Made by a program: the position numbers and the translations under genes. Below, one piece after another: positions 1 through 11,290 of a stretch of DNA of 64,000 bases (position 1 is its first letter; every line of letters begins with the position of its first letter). A model generated the notes under the pieces. It did no database searches, had not been told where the DNA came from, and worked only from the letters and a program-made list of their open reading frames with translations. Source of the DNA: Mercurialis annua (lineage: Eukaryota; Streptophyta; Magnoliopsida; Malpighiales; Euphorbiaceae); contig NC_065570.1 in NCBI RefSeq assembly GCF_937616625.2, positions 65,065,665 through 65,129,664 on the forward strand, given 5' to 3'.

Positions 1-930
1 TTTATTAAACCTAAAAGATAAGGTGACTTATATAGTCACGACAAAAGAGGAAAGTAAAAACATCCTATTATACAAGTGTTTGGCCAAAATGGTAAGTGGG
101 CCAAACAAAGCATAACAATCCAACCTGATTTTGTTTCCTTTGTTTTCCACAGGTCTCGATCGAGAAGCACTCTGACATGGGCTTCTCGATCGAGAAGCAA
201 TTTGAGCTCCTCTTCGCATAATTTTGGGACAAAGGTCTCGGTCGAGAAGAAATTTGGAATGGCCTTCTCGATCGAGACAAGTGTAAAAGACAACTTCTCG
301 ATTGCACTTCTTGGCCTTCTCGACAGAGACAAGGCTTGAACCTTGTGTTGCTTCAATTCTTCGCTTTAAACTTCCGTCTTCATGATTTCTTCGTTCTTTT
401 GCTCTTTTGGGTCCAAAAACTATGTCATTCGCTCAGTTTACCTGAAATTTCCCACACACGTAATAAGGCATATAATCACTTAAAAACGCATGACAAAACA
501 TGTAAAGTGATGCAAAAGTGACTTGAGAATAAGGAGTATTTTACTCCTATCAAGAAGCCTTCTAAAAAAGATCAGGCCAAGATCGTTGTTAAGAACGTCC
601 TCCCATATTGGATCAAACGTCTCCAAAATATGAATCTTAAGACCTAATTTGATGATCTACTTGACGATGGAATACAATTAGAAGAAATTGAATCAGAGAA
701 GAAGTGAAGCACACCTATAGGGGGTTAACGACCAAATTACGAGTCCGCTAGCAAGAGTGCTAATGTGAATTTTGTCAAGAGATAAGGACCAGGTATAAGG
801 AAGTTCTCAAAGTTCCATATTCCACTCAACAAGGTCAAATACAGAGTACTGAAGTGAGATCTCTTACAACCCAGGCCGCCCATGAATCCTCCAAATCCAA
901 ATGCACTGAATTATAACCCCAATGCCCATT
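1..930. repeat. Palindromic CTCGATCGAG minisatellite and unassigned flank
   Basis: From about 155 to 333 the palindrome CTCGATCGAG and variants (CTCGGTCGAG, CTCGATTGC, CTCGACAGAG) recur every 25-50 bases, usually as TTCTCGATCGAGAAG. This creates open frames on both strands, none resembling a known protein. The sequence from 340 to 930 shows no gene I recognise. It lies just upstream of gypsy gag homology and may belong to the same decayed element. Confidence 0.5.
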
Positions 931-939
931 ATAAGTTTC

Positions 940-2000
940 AACAGATGTAAGGGCATCATACAGATTCATGCATCACATTAAAGCACGATACCCAAAACTT
1001 GATCGACGATGGAAAAATCACTGATTCATTGATAGGCCAACCCATCACATAGAAGAAAACAATGCCAAATTACCATGATGCGCCACCGGCGAAAAGCTTG
1101 TGTACCATCAATTTTGGCCTAACTCATGATGAGTTCATGAATTCGTTCTCTGAGACCAGCTTTGAAAATCCGGCGAAGGTGGGATCCGGATATGAAGTGC
1201 TAGTTGATAAGCCTATATTGAGTTTGTTTGAGATCACAAGAATTAATAACCTTCCCCACCTGGAACCATGAACTGTGTGAGTACCATAGGGATTTGGCCA
1301 CTCAAAAGAGGATTGCGCGGAGCTGAAGAGCGCTATTTTGAAACTAATTGAACAATGAAAGATCGAGAAGCCTTCTTTTCAGATAATGAAGATCGATAGA
1401 GGTCGTGAAACGAGAAAATTGAGAAAGAGGTCATGGACTCTTTTTCTGATATCAAGGCTCTTAGGCATATGGATCTATAGGGACAACCATCTAGGGAATT
1501 TTATTTCCAGGTATTTTACACCCTCTCACCCAGCACTCCCCTCGAGGAGATTGTGCCAATCAGTTGGGGCCTAGAGTTTGATGATGTCGATTGGGTAGTG
1601 GATGTTCCAAATGAGAAATTGAAAGTGGGAGACCAGAATGCTAAGGCCGTAAGGCTTATCAATGTGTTGTACGACTCAGAAGAAGACGGCAATGGGGAAG
1701 AGTTCGTGATCATAAAAGGCTCAAGCTGGCAGATACCATGTGAACAAGGTTACTCAGAAAGACGAGCCAGACTTATCCAGAAAGAAAGAATCAATGATCC
1801 TAGAAAAGGGGCGAGATACGGAAGAAAAATCCACTCAAGGAGAAAGTTTGAAAGTGGAGCAGCTTAAGAAGGTCAAATCAGGCAAGACCATTTGGGACCT
1901 GCTGATACGTTCCAAATATCACCGAAAAGCGATAGTGCAAGCACTATCCATGATGGCGATCGAGCCTGATGTAGACTCTAACGTTCATGATTAAAAGCTT
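940..2000 (+). pseudogene. Ty3/gypsy gag remnant (plus-strand copy)
   Basis: Broken gag-like coding sequence of a plant Ty3/gypsy retrotransposon. The block at 945-1040 matches the reverse complement of 4316-4405 and decodes to a region of the form GHHTDSC..LKH.IQ.L.DD, which in plant gypsy gag precedes the zinc knuckle. From 1062 a frame reads through DEFMNSF, ending near 1271. Sequence from about 1280 would supply a CxxH-type knuckle, but a frameshift intervenes. Further pieces at 1386-1994 continue in changing frames and match the other copy through a Glu/Asp-rich YDSEED stretch. Stops and frameshifts show it is inactive. Confidence 0.75.
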
Positions 2001-2461
2001 TACATAGGAGTATAGGCAAACGTTTAAACGGACTGTACCACCCAAATAAAAGACGAAGAGAGAAAGCTTCCCACCAGTTGTTGGAGATAACCGCCTAGTA
2101 AATGTCCGGATACCTATCTCGGAGTGGGATGGTCTAAGTAGTGAGAGGAGAAGTTCATTAAAGCCTCCTCATAATTATCGACAACGTCGTGTAAAGCACT
2201 CACAAAAAATAGTCAATTATAAAAATTTGAAAGGACTAACTAACGAAAGGGGTATGATCGCTTGAAACAGAAAATATCTCAATTGTACCGATTATTCAAT
2301 GAGCTAGTAAAATAGATCTTTTATCATGCATGCATGTTATGATTATTTTGACCAACACATGTACCTAGAAAGAACAAGCAAATTACCATAAATTCTAAAA
2401 GCATAATCTTTGAGACAATGGAATAATTTTTTTTTTTTATCAATAATGAAAATCCAAAATC

Positions 2462-2870
2462 ATGAACAACAAGAGTTGGGACACCAAGGGAAATATTATA
2501 TTCACGGAGAGTTGCAACTCAATTATCTCGAGCGAATTGCCCACCAAACTAAAGGATCTAGGGAATTTTACGATTCCATGCAAAATATGTGATCTTAATG
2601 CATTTAATTGTCTTTGTGATGTGAGCATAAATCTAATGCCTTTGTGTCTTTTCAAGGATTTATTTGGCGATCAACCGGTGAAGTAAACCTCCATAATGCT
2701 CCAATTGGCCGATTATTCGCTCAAGAAACCGCACAAAGTAATAGAAGACGTACTAGGAAAAATGGACAAGTTCATCTTCCCGGTGGACTTTGTCGTGCTT
2801 GATTATATGGTCGACAAGGATTGCCCAATGACTCTCGGGATAAAATTAAAGATTATTATTTTAATTGAGA
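2462..2870 (+). pseudogene. Gypsy retropepsin (aspartic protease) remnant
   Basis: Two plus-strand fragments, 2462-2686 and 2696-2870, together resemble the retropepsin domain of plant Ty3/gypsy polyproteins. The first contains LPTKLKDLGNFTIPCKI and SINLMPLCLFKDL, the region just after the active site. The segment that should hold the catalytic D-S/T-G-A-type motif is altered (CDVSINLMP where relatives read CDLGASINLMP). The second carries LQLADYS, then FPVDFVVLDY and PMTLG, matching the flap and C-terminal half. An in-frame break between them and loss of the following RPFL segment show a decayed copy. It lies in the same orientation as the gag remnant upstream and may be its continuation. 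Confidence 0.75.
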
Positions 2871-3645
2871 CAAAATTAAAGACTATTATTTTAATTGAAG
2901 TTGTCATTCCGAAATTGACAACTCCAGGTATTTATATTTAATTATGTATGTTTATTCATCTAATCTCTTTGTTTGTGTTTTATTCATTATGTGTAGTTAA
3001 ATTCCTTGTTCGGGGGTTGGTATTTAAATATGTATTATTGATTTTATTGGATTTGGATTGAGTTACGATTTTATAGTGTTTTAATTATCGAACTTAATGC
3101 GTAATTTAGATTGATCACCTAAATTTATGATTTGCGTTTAATTAATGACTTGAGAGAGCTTTAATTGAATAGACCGATAATTAAGAACCTAAAATATAAT
3201 ATCGTGAGAGCGAGTTAGATTTTAGGTAATCGTTAGAATTTGCTTAATAATTATTTTTTAATTAATTAATTGGTGTTTAATGTCATGAGAGTGAGTTAGG
3301 TATTGATTAGTTCATTGAATTGTAGTTTTATCGATCTTAGACTTGAGAGAGCGGGATTATGTGGTTTATAATATCTCGATTCTCAATAAATTGCTAGGCA
3401 TGATCCGTAAAAATTGATAATCGTATGAAAAATATTAGCCTTGAACTTTTATTCATATTGTCTTAAATCCAATTTAATTGAATTTGGTTGTTCAATTTAA
3501 TTTTTAAATACAAACATCTTTGTTATTTGATAACCGATCGAAGAAATAAACATGATCAATGTGTTAAGTCCATTGTCTCTGTGAGATTGATACTTGATCT
3601 ACCAAGTTATATTACTTGCGCGATACCGTCACTTGCGGTTTTTGC
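2871..3645 (+). repeat. Probable LTR/leader sequence of a retrotransposon
   Basis: AT-rich non-coding sequence that starts with a short tandem duplication (AAATTAAAGA.TATTATTTTAATTGA near 2842-2898). It then carries degenerate repeats of the form TGAGAGAGCGAGTTAG around 3150, 3205, 3285 and 3345. It ends at 3594-3640 with an ATTACTTGCGCGATACCG-type string, which is common just downstream of LTRs in plant retrotransposons. A related string, GATACCGTATACTTGCGG, recurs near 61,565-61,585. No LTR pair was delimited. Confidence 0.4.
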
Positions 3646-4410
3646 TAACAGTGTCATCTTCTTCTGAGTCGTACCACACATTGATAGGCCTGACGGCCTT
3701 GACATTATGGTCTAACACTTTAAATTTCTCATCCAAAACATCCACTATTCGATCTATATCATCAAACTCTGGCCCCCAGCCGGTTGGCACAATCTCCTCA
3801 AAGGGAGTGGTGGGTGAAGGGGTGTAAAATACCTGAAAATCAAATTTACCAGATGGTTGTCCCAGTAGATCCATTTGCCTATGAGACTTGATGTTAGAAA
3901 AAGAGTCCACAACCTCTTTCTCAGTTTTTTCGTTCTCATGATCTCCGTCGATCTTCATTATCTGGAAAGAAGGCTTTTCGATCTTTCCTTGTTCAATTAG
4001 TTTCAAAATAGCGTTCTTCAGCTCCGCGCAATTTTCTGTCGAGTGGCCAAATTTCCCATGGTACTCACACAGTTCATCATTCAAGGTGGGGAGAGTTATC
4101 ATTCCTTGTGATCTCAATTGTCTAAACAGACTTGACATAGGCTTATAAGCTAGTGTTTCATATCCGGATCCCGTCTTCGTCGGATTTTCAGAGCTGATTT
4201 TAGAGAATGAATTCATGACCTCGTCGTGTGCTAGACCAGAAATTGATGGTTTACAAGCTCTTCGGCGGTGGCGCCTCATGGTAGATCGGCAATGGGTTAT
4301 CTTGTGTGTTGGGCTGGCCTATCAATAGCCCAGTGATCTTTCTATCGTCGACCAGGTTTTGGATAATATGCTTTAACGTGATGCACGAATCTGTATGATG
4401 TCCCTACGAC
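3629..4410 (-). pseudogene. Ty3/gypsy gag remnant (minus-strand copy)
   Basis: Second gag-like copy, inverted relative to the one at 940-2000. A 216-codon frame (4279 down to 3629) includes DEVMNSFSK, then the zinc-knuckle signature CEYHGKFGHSTENC (CX2HX4HX4C in place of the usual CX2CX4HX4C). It continues into a Lys/Glu-rich segment and a Glu/Asp-rich tail with YDSEEDD. Homology continues upstream of this frame to about 4405 (the GHHTDSC region). It is truncated at about 3645, where it meets the TGCGCGATACCG-type leader sequence. This is the better preserved copy, but there is no pol domain beside it. Confidence 0.8.
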
Positions 4411-4923
4411 TGAATTATAATTTTATAGAAATAGAGATAATGATTTTTTTAATTTTGTTTAAATAGATCGGCATGACAAAACATCAATACCTATTTAAAA
4501 AAATGTGTATAAATTGTTATAGTATTGCATGAAATAGCAATTGTATAGCCTGCAAATATGCAGCATGCTAATAGAATGAGTTTCTCTTTTGTTCTCAACT
4601 TACTATAGATCACATTTATTTGATGAATTCCTAATTTTATGGAGTAAATTGGATAAAAAGTTCATCCACTTTATTAGTTCATACCAATAAATTGAACAAA
4701 TATCCGATAATTAAACTAACAAAAAAAATTGTGAGTTTCACATTTTAAACTTAAAATTGTTTAAAGCTAAAAAAATATTTTAAAAAATTCCCCAGCTTAT
4801 GGATTAAGTCTGCATCAATTGATATTAAAGTATATGACAAAGATCTGCATTTGGTTTAAATTAAACAATATTTATAAGGATGTATAAATTTTCAAAATGA
4901 ACCAAATTGAACCCGTCAAGTTT
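4411..4923. other. Intergenic AT-rich sequence
   Basis: I recognise no gene. The stretch 4850-4923, with its continuation beyond 5574, looks like an older element containing AACCAAATTGAA-type sequence, later split by the 650-bp insertion described next. Confidence 0.4.
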
Positions 4924-5573
4924 CTTTTTTGAAAGGTAGAATTAATTTATAAAGACATAAGCACAAGTAATGAAAGTCATATCACAAAAAATACAATATC
5001 ATCTCCAAGTTTGAACTACGTACCAAATACTAACCCACCATCCAAGATAAGTAAAAAATAAATCGAAAAAGCGAAAAATCTAGAAATGAATCCCGTAAAC
5101 TTAACACAACGAAGATTTAAGCTTCCGTTGAACGGGGTATTTGAATAATTCTTTTTCCAATTTGAAAAACAATCCGCTCTATCAGATGAAGGCTAGTATT
5201 TTCGGTTTTCATCTTAAAAAAAAAATCTAAAAAGATAAATCTATAAACCTCTCAATTTTTAGATCAACAAGAACATAAATATAAAATTCGAACGGACGCT
5301 AAAGATTCTTGAGCGGTCTAAAACATTAGATCAAAGAGGTGCGAAAATACCTTACAAGTTTATTCAAGCAAAATAGAAATCCAAATAAAAAAAACACCTT
5401 AAAAAATTTATTGAAACAAGAAAAATAAATCTACAAATAATAATATTATGGGCGGAGAGAAAATAATTTTCCAGTTAACCGGAAAATCATCTTCTCCCAC
5501 CCTCAAAAAGAAGAAGAGAAAATCTTTTATTTTTAGAGAGAAGTGAGAGCAAAATTTTAAAAAGAGCTTCCTT
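4924..5573 (-). mobile_element. 650-bp retroposed insertion with 14-bp target-site duplication
   Basis: The 14-mer AACCCGTCAAGTTT occurs at 4910-4923 and again at 5574-5587, exactly flanking this block. On the minus strand the block ends in an A-rich tail (TCTACCTTTCAAAAAAGA) right against one duplication. A variable-length duplication plus a 3' A-rich tail is the signature of LINE/SINE-type target-primed reverse transcription. No reverse transcriptase frame survives, so it could be a 5'-truncated LINE, a SINE-like element or a retroposed transcript. It interrupts an older repeat whose halves rejoin across the site. Confidence 0.65.
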
Positions 5574-5587
5574 AACCCGTCAAGTTT

Positions 5588-6135
5588 ATTATGCATGTTT
5601 ATATTAAAATTTAATTTAAAAATTTTATATGTTCAAAAAATTAAATTGAATCGAAAACCAAAATTCTTTTTATATTATCAAACTGAAATTTGTTCGATTT
5701 AACTATTCAATTTAGTTCTATTTTGCAGAACCCTTGTGAGATTGACTTTCAATTATGTTTATAGCTGAGTAACAAAAAAAAAAATCAAAGACAAGAATCA
5801 ATGAATCATTGATTCTCTATACTATAATCAAAATCAAAGACAAGAATCATTACTATTAAATGGAGACCATGGAAAAGAAAATAGTTAATGATTTTATATC
5901 CAAAAGGCAAATTTATAGCTTTAAAGGACATGAAAGATTGTAAAGTCAGAAAAAAAAGTCTGACCACTGTAATACTGTGATGGTCTTAGAAGGGCAAATA
6001 ATGTACTAAAACTTCCAATTTCCTAACTCTATAGCTTATCCTATGATGGTACACTTTTTAAAAAATTTAAACCAATTAAAGAATGGGACTATAATTGCAG
6101 GGAAAGATAATAACTCAGTTTTAACTTTTAATTAA
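5588..6135. other. Intergenic sequence 3' of the receptor-like kinase
   Basis: AT-rich sequence with no recognisable gene. It includes the second half of the old repeat interrupted at 4924 and a local duplication of AATCAAAGACAAGAATCA (about 5784 and 5831). The 3' untranslated region of the kinase gene should lie in the higher-coordinate part. Confidence 0.4.
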
Positions 6136-9100
6136 TCACTTAAAGAGTTCACTACCAAGTCTTACGGAGCCTATCTCATCACCTTGCAAATATCCCATTC
6201 CTCTCCCTTGAATCTGCTCTATCTCTTCAACAATTCTTGTCATTGATGGTCTTTTTCTACCAATATCTATACATTGCAATGCCACCTCCATCAGCTGTCT
6301 TGCAGCTTCCGTTTTCCGCTCCCCGAGCGTCTTATCGATGAAGTTTTCAAGATTGCACTCCCTTGCCTTCAGTTTTGATTAAGAAAAAAATGAGTTCATC
6401 AAGAGACAGCGGTGTGGTTCAGCCGAGGGGTGTGCATTTGGATCGAATAAAATCGAGCTTTTACTTTTTTTTATCCAAAACCGAACCGCATTTACAAGGA
6501 TGTAAAAAATTTCAATTGCAGTTTGGTTTTATTGATTTGGTTTGCCTAAAACATAACTGAAATTTTTTATGTTCTAAACCGAATCGAACCAAAACCCCCA
6601 AAAAGGTTATAATACAAAACCAAATTGAACTTAATTTATCAGTTCAATCTGATTATTCGGTTTTTGCATACCCCGAGACTTCAGGCAATAAAGTCCAAAG
6701 ATTGTTGGCAAACCAAAAATAAGCTGTATTTACCTCATTTACTAAGTTGTGCCCTGAGATGAACATGTATTTCCCATGTGCATTGCGGCCGCTTATTAGC
6801 TCAAGCACGAAGATACCAAAACTATAGACATCACTTTGCTCCGAAAAGTTGGTCAGCGAATTTAACCTTTAGGAAAGGGAAAAAAATACATCAGAAATAG
6901 CATCAGCGTCTAGATTAAGAACCGAATGAAGGATACAACTAAGAAAGAAATCGGCAAGATGATCTACAGTTGCCAACTTGGCTTGCTAAAAAGGAGTACT
7001 CAATAGTACAAGAGAAAGGTAGAACTACTAAATTGCATACTATCTTAACTGTTGATCTATATTGCATGGAAACAGAAATGAAAGTGCTGATATGGAAATT
7101 GATATGTTTTACAAGAATGTGTTATAAATATAAAATTATGGAGTTCCAGAAGCATTTCCAAGAACAGAAAGTCAGAAACGAACATGACAAGTTTCTATGC
7201 AACATAGTTGTAGACGCATACTAAGCATGGCTTGAGAACCAACACGCACAAATCGGATGTATATTATTGAAGTTATTTAGATCAGTGTTCATACCCAATT
7301 TATGCTAAGGTTTACACGTCCAAATGATTACACCAAACAGTATGCATACTAATCTCATAAAGGGAAAATGTGATTATATAGGCAAGTAGCGTACAAGTTT
7401 GTATGCTTGAAAGAAATTACATACTCTGGATCAAGAAAGTAATCCATGGCTGAAGATGACCCAGCGCGATGACTCGCCATTACCAATTTACATATTCCGT
7501 AATCAGAAACTTTGGCAGTAAAGTTATCACCTAAAAGAACATTACTAGTTCTGAAGTGCATATGCAGGAGAGGAGGAACCAAACTGTGGATGTATTGGAG
7601 GCCTGATTAAAGAAAGATTTAATAATAAAATTGTCAATAACTATAAAAAATTATGTTGATGCATGTAAAAATGGTTGAGATGGAAGAAAATTAACCGACG
7701 CAGATACCTTTTCCAGCTCCCAACGCAATCGACAGCCTTTGCCGCATGTCTAACTTTCCAATGGGTAAACCTTCAGTATCTGGGGGTCAAAGTAAATTTA
7801 AAAGAATCCCATTTCTCTTAACAGAGTGATAAAGAACGAAAAGGCTAGTAATATTACCATAGAGGTAATTCCCTACATTTCCATTAGATATGTAATCATA
7901 TACAAGTAATTGCTGATGGTTATCTTCACAATAGCCGATAAGGTCGAGAAGATGCTTGTGGCGAGCTGAAGCTATGTGTTTCACCTGCATTGCACAAGTG
8001 CCCGGCGGATTAAACAAGAATACACAGCGTAGCTTCTACAGTGCTACTCATTCAAGTCTGCACTGAAGTTTGTAGAATACAAATGGAAAATCAGCGTAAA
8101 TACAAGTACGGCATTTATAAGTTATTTGAAGAGACATGATAATTTAAAGGGTACGGTGAAATCAAATTTATAACAGAACTTAGCTATACCTCGTGAACAA
8201 AATCGTGAACTGAGTTATGCAGGCATCTCTTAACTGCCACAATTGATCCATCTAGAAGTAGTCCCTTATAAACCAAACCGAATGTCCCTTCACCTATGAT
8301 ATTACTCTGACTGAAATTGCGTGTAGCACGCTCAAGCTCCAGGATTGACAATTGCCTTAAATCTTTTGAACCAAGAGGAGACTGTGCAGTAGCATAGGGG
8401 GAAATGTCACCTCTTGCCGAATCAGCTGTTCAGAGAGGGACAGAGAGAGCTATTCAAATACTTAAAAAAATTGAAACCCATTTCGATTTGCATTTCATAC
8501 ACAAAAGAGATTTACTTATATATATTTGTTTGAAAATGTAAGACAACAAGCTCACTTACAAGGAGGAGATATCACAGAAGATGCTGTCTCAGATCCGTGC
8601 CTCAGAAACTTCTTAATACGCATCAAGCACATGTAAACTAGCACCACTATGGATATCACTAGTAGGGCGGCTCCAGCACCACCAATAATGGCAGCAAATT
8701 TCTGCTTGTTTGATTTCTTATCATTAGATGGTGGCAAGGGTGTTAATGTTGGAACACTATTGTCCTTACGCACTGCAGCAACTGTTCTTTCAGTCGGAGA
8801 ATCTGAGGACAAATTTTTTGAAGATGCCAACTTGACAAATCCTGTCTGCAGATTAAGTGGATGTCTTCTAGATGTAAGCCTGCGATATATAAAAACCCAA
8901 GATTAGGAATATTGCAGAAAAGAAACACTTAATATACTCGAAAGGCATTTACTTCAAGCAAGTCCCCAGACTTGTTAAATTGATGACTGGCAATAGATTA
9001 TGCTGATATTAATTTGATGCTTTGGACATGAAGAAAAATATTTTACAGGCAGGCATATCTTATAGAATGAGAGAGAGCGAGAGAGCTTACGAAGAAACAA

Positions 9101-10564
9101 CACCTGGGTCATTCAGTTTATTACAGTTGCCACTTGCCCATTGTCTTAGGCATGAGTATCTTCCCGTCTTGCCACCGGAATGTTGAGGACTGCCAACTGT
9201 GCTCTTACTAACAACTAATGCTTCAACTATATAGTAGTACCAAAAATCAGTTTGCTTGGATAATAATCGCAGCGGCTTTCAGCAGAATAACAAGAATCAA
9301 GCTTATGATCTTGCTAATAGCCACAAGGCAAGTTAGTTCAGGTTATGCTACAGGAAGGCTGTGAAAGCCGGTGCTACGCTACTTCATCAAATCAGAATTG
9401 GTACGAATTATGACTACGGTGGCTGTAAACAATGAGCAGGAAAAAGATAGAAGGCTTACCATATAGTTTTTGGTTTTTGCTATTAGGTTCGAGGAGTTGA
9501 ATCAATATGAGCAGCGGCAGTTGTTGCCACCAGAACAAGTGCATTGTAATGAAGAATCACTCCATGGAAGCTCCCAACAGCAAATTAACATCAACAATTA
9601 TCCTGGACAAAAATGCAACTTTAATTACTAAACCAAAGTTACCAAACACCTATTTTCTAATGCAATGTAGTACACAACAAGAATTTAAAAGAAAAAAGCT
9701 AAATTTTCTACCACTATGAAGATAAATTGATTTTTAAGTTCTCCTATTGAAAAGAAAAAATTAGATGATTATACATCTTTGTTTCATGATTAATAAACTA
9801 ACAGATGATTAGAATGAATTCTGTTCACAAAGAGCAAACAAATAACTCCTTTTGAGTATTTTTTAAAAGACTCATAAAGCACATACTTTCTGTGTAAATC
9901 ATTATATGGTTCAAACTTAGCACCACCAGGATAAGAAAAACTAACCAGAAATTCAAATTGGCCTGAGAATTTTAACATACCAAAGCCCGGAAGAATAAAG
10001 TTACCACCTTTCCTTGACTTGGGTTGCAGCTAAAAAGAAGAAAAAGACTTGCAGAAGACAAATAATTGTCCTTATTGAAGTGGACAAGTATAAGTTCTTA
10101 GTAGGGGCTAAAATCTATCAACAATACTATCACATTTGATAGAAAACCCAAATTACAAATCCCAAAAGATTCCCATGGAAAATGCTTGCAGACAACACAC
10201 CACTACATTATCAGCAGTTCTAATGATGGAATGGAACACAAGCTTTAAGACCAATTTTCAATCTTGCAGACAAAAAGAAAAATAGAATTTCTTTACACAA
10301 TCAAGCCAGCATTGCTAATTCTCAAAATCATGCATATACTGTAAAGTTTATAACTTTTCCATTAAAAGTTAACAACTTTTACTAATTTAAACAGTTAAAC
10401 CACTGAATTTAAGAACCCAGAAACTGACTCAAGACAAAGCAAATGTAAGTGAAAAGTGAAGAAAATGAGCTGAAAAGCTAGAGAGATAAAGAGGGTAATT
10501 AGTTACCATTAAAGGTGGCAATGGCTCCATATGCTGCAAGAATTAAAAGTGAAAGAGAATCCAT
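6136..10564 (-). CDS. Receptor-like kinase, probable pseudokinase (multi-exon)
   Basis: Single-pass membrane receptor-like kinase. Exons supported by consistent GT-AG sites and phases: 9196-9091, 8879-8560, 8425-8190, 7984-7858, 7779-7708, 7602-7425, 6866-6734, 6366-6136 (stop 6136-6138). The 8879-8560 exon encodes a Ser/Pro-rich juxtamembrane stretch and a membrane segment ([20 protein letters not shown]) followed by basic residues. The kinase domain has the Gly loop [15 protein letters not shown] lysine, the alpha-C Glu in [17 protein letters not shown] in place of DFG, FLDPE, and [17 protein letters not shown]. The catalytic loop reads HMHFRTSN instead of HRDLKxxN, so the catalytic Asp is missing and Lys is Arg. 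This suggests a signalling scaffold rather than an active enzyme. The 5' end is uncertain: a signal-peptide-like first exon [16 protein letters not shown] (10564-10507) and an alternative start [15 protein letters not shown] (9544-9460) both end in phase 1 and could join the 9196 exon. Further exons may be missing. I cannot name the subfamily or ligand. Confidence 0.85.
6428..6673. mobile_element. Short TIR element inside the last intron of the kinase gene
   Basis: About 246 bp bounded by GGGTGTGCA and TGCATACCC, with CGAG on both sides (ambiguous 4-5 bp duplication). The interior contains CCAAAACCGAACCGC and TCGGTTTTTGC, mirror-image GAACCGAAAACC-type sequence. A CGTGCACACCCC end at about 30,555 belongs to a similar family. 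It lies wholly within the intron 6367-6733, so it does not interrupt coding sequence. Confidence 0.6.
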
Positions 10565-11115
10565 AGAAATAAAGGAACAGAACAGTTTTTTGATGAGTAC
10601 AGTGTGGGGCTGGTTTTAGATTTCATGAGGCATTCTTTAATGGCTTTGCATTTAAGAAGAAGAAGCACATCCTAAAAAAGCAGCCAAAGACAAACACATA
10701 AATTTAATGCAACGTATGAAAATTTAGAATTGGGGACCAATCTTTTTGTTTGTGTGAGACAAATAACAGAACAAACAAACTCTATGTTGTTCTGATGATG
10801 TTCAATTCTTGGGGTTTTCACATGGCAGGCAGGGGGCGGTCTTTATGATCACTTGCTGGCTAATGGCTATGTTGGTCTGGTCAAACACTGAGGGGAAGCT
10901 AATTTTGCTAGGTGGGTTAGTCTATGAATGATTAATTACAATTACAAAGATTATATATTAAAATACTATTTATATTTTAATTTTTTTTATGAATTTTAAC
11001 TTTGCTAAAAAAAGTCTCATCTAAGCTATGAGAACAGTATCGCTTGCCCAGTGAGGAATATTAGTTTTTGTTTACAGAGAGAAGGGTACTCAAATGGGTG
11101 AATTTAGAAAAATTA
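10565..11115. promoter_or_regulatory. Upstream region of the kinase gene
   Basis: About 550 bp immediately 5' of the candidate first exon at 10564. It is less AT-rich than flanking DNA and not obviously repetitive to about 10,900. I see no certain TATA box. Most of the promoter should lie here if 10564 is the true start. Confidence 0.35.
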
Positions 11116-11290
11116 TTGCACACAACCGTTGCGTCATGTCATTCGTGCAACAAACCAATTATGCGTTAGCCATGTGGAAAATTGAATGATAAAAAAAATA
11201 AGTAATAATTAAAAGATTTCCTATCGCAAATGCTCATTGGCTTGATGTAAAAATAACGTGTCGCAACAGTTGCATGGGATAAACACTCGT
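11116..11290. repeat. Dispersed repeat copy, CAACCGTTGCG family
   Basis: Contains ACACAACCGTTGCGTCATG near one end and CGTGTCGCAACAGTTGCAT near the other, an imperfect inverted terminal pair, plus AAACACTCGTGAATTTATCA. Related sequence occurs at about 22,280-22,370 (CAACGCTAAGTCATGTCATT, AAACACTCGTTTATCAC) and about 48,755-49,145 (ACAACCGTTGTGGCAT, GCAAACACTTTTATTG). It is therefore dispersed at least three times in this window. Confidence 0.5.

Noticed and set aside
6363..6560. Plus-strand 65-codon frame
   Set aside because: Spans the last intron of the kinase gene and a TIR element on the opposite strand; not protein-like.
8743..8928. Minus-strand frame starting [17 protein letters not shown]
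   Set aside because: Wrong frame across an intron-exon border of the receptor-like kinase; the correct frame gives the juxtamembrane and membrane segment.
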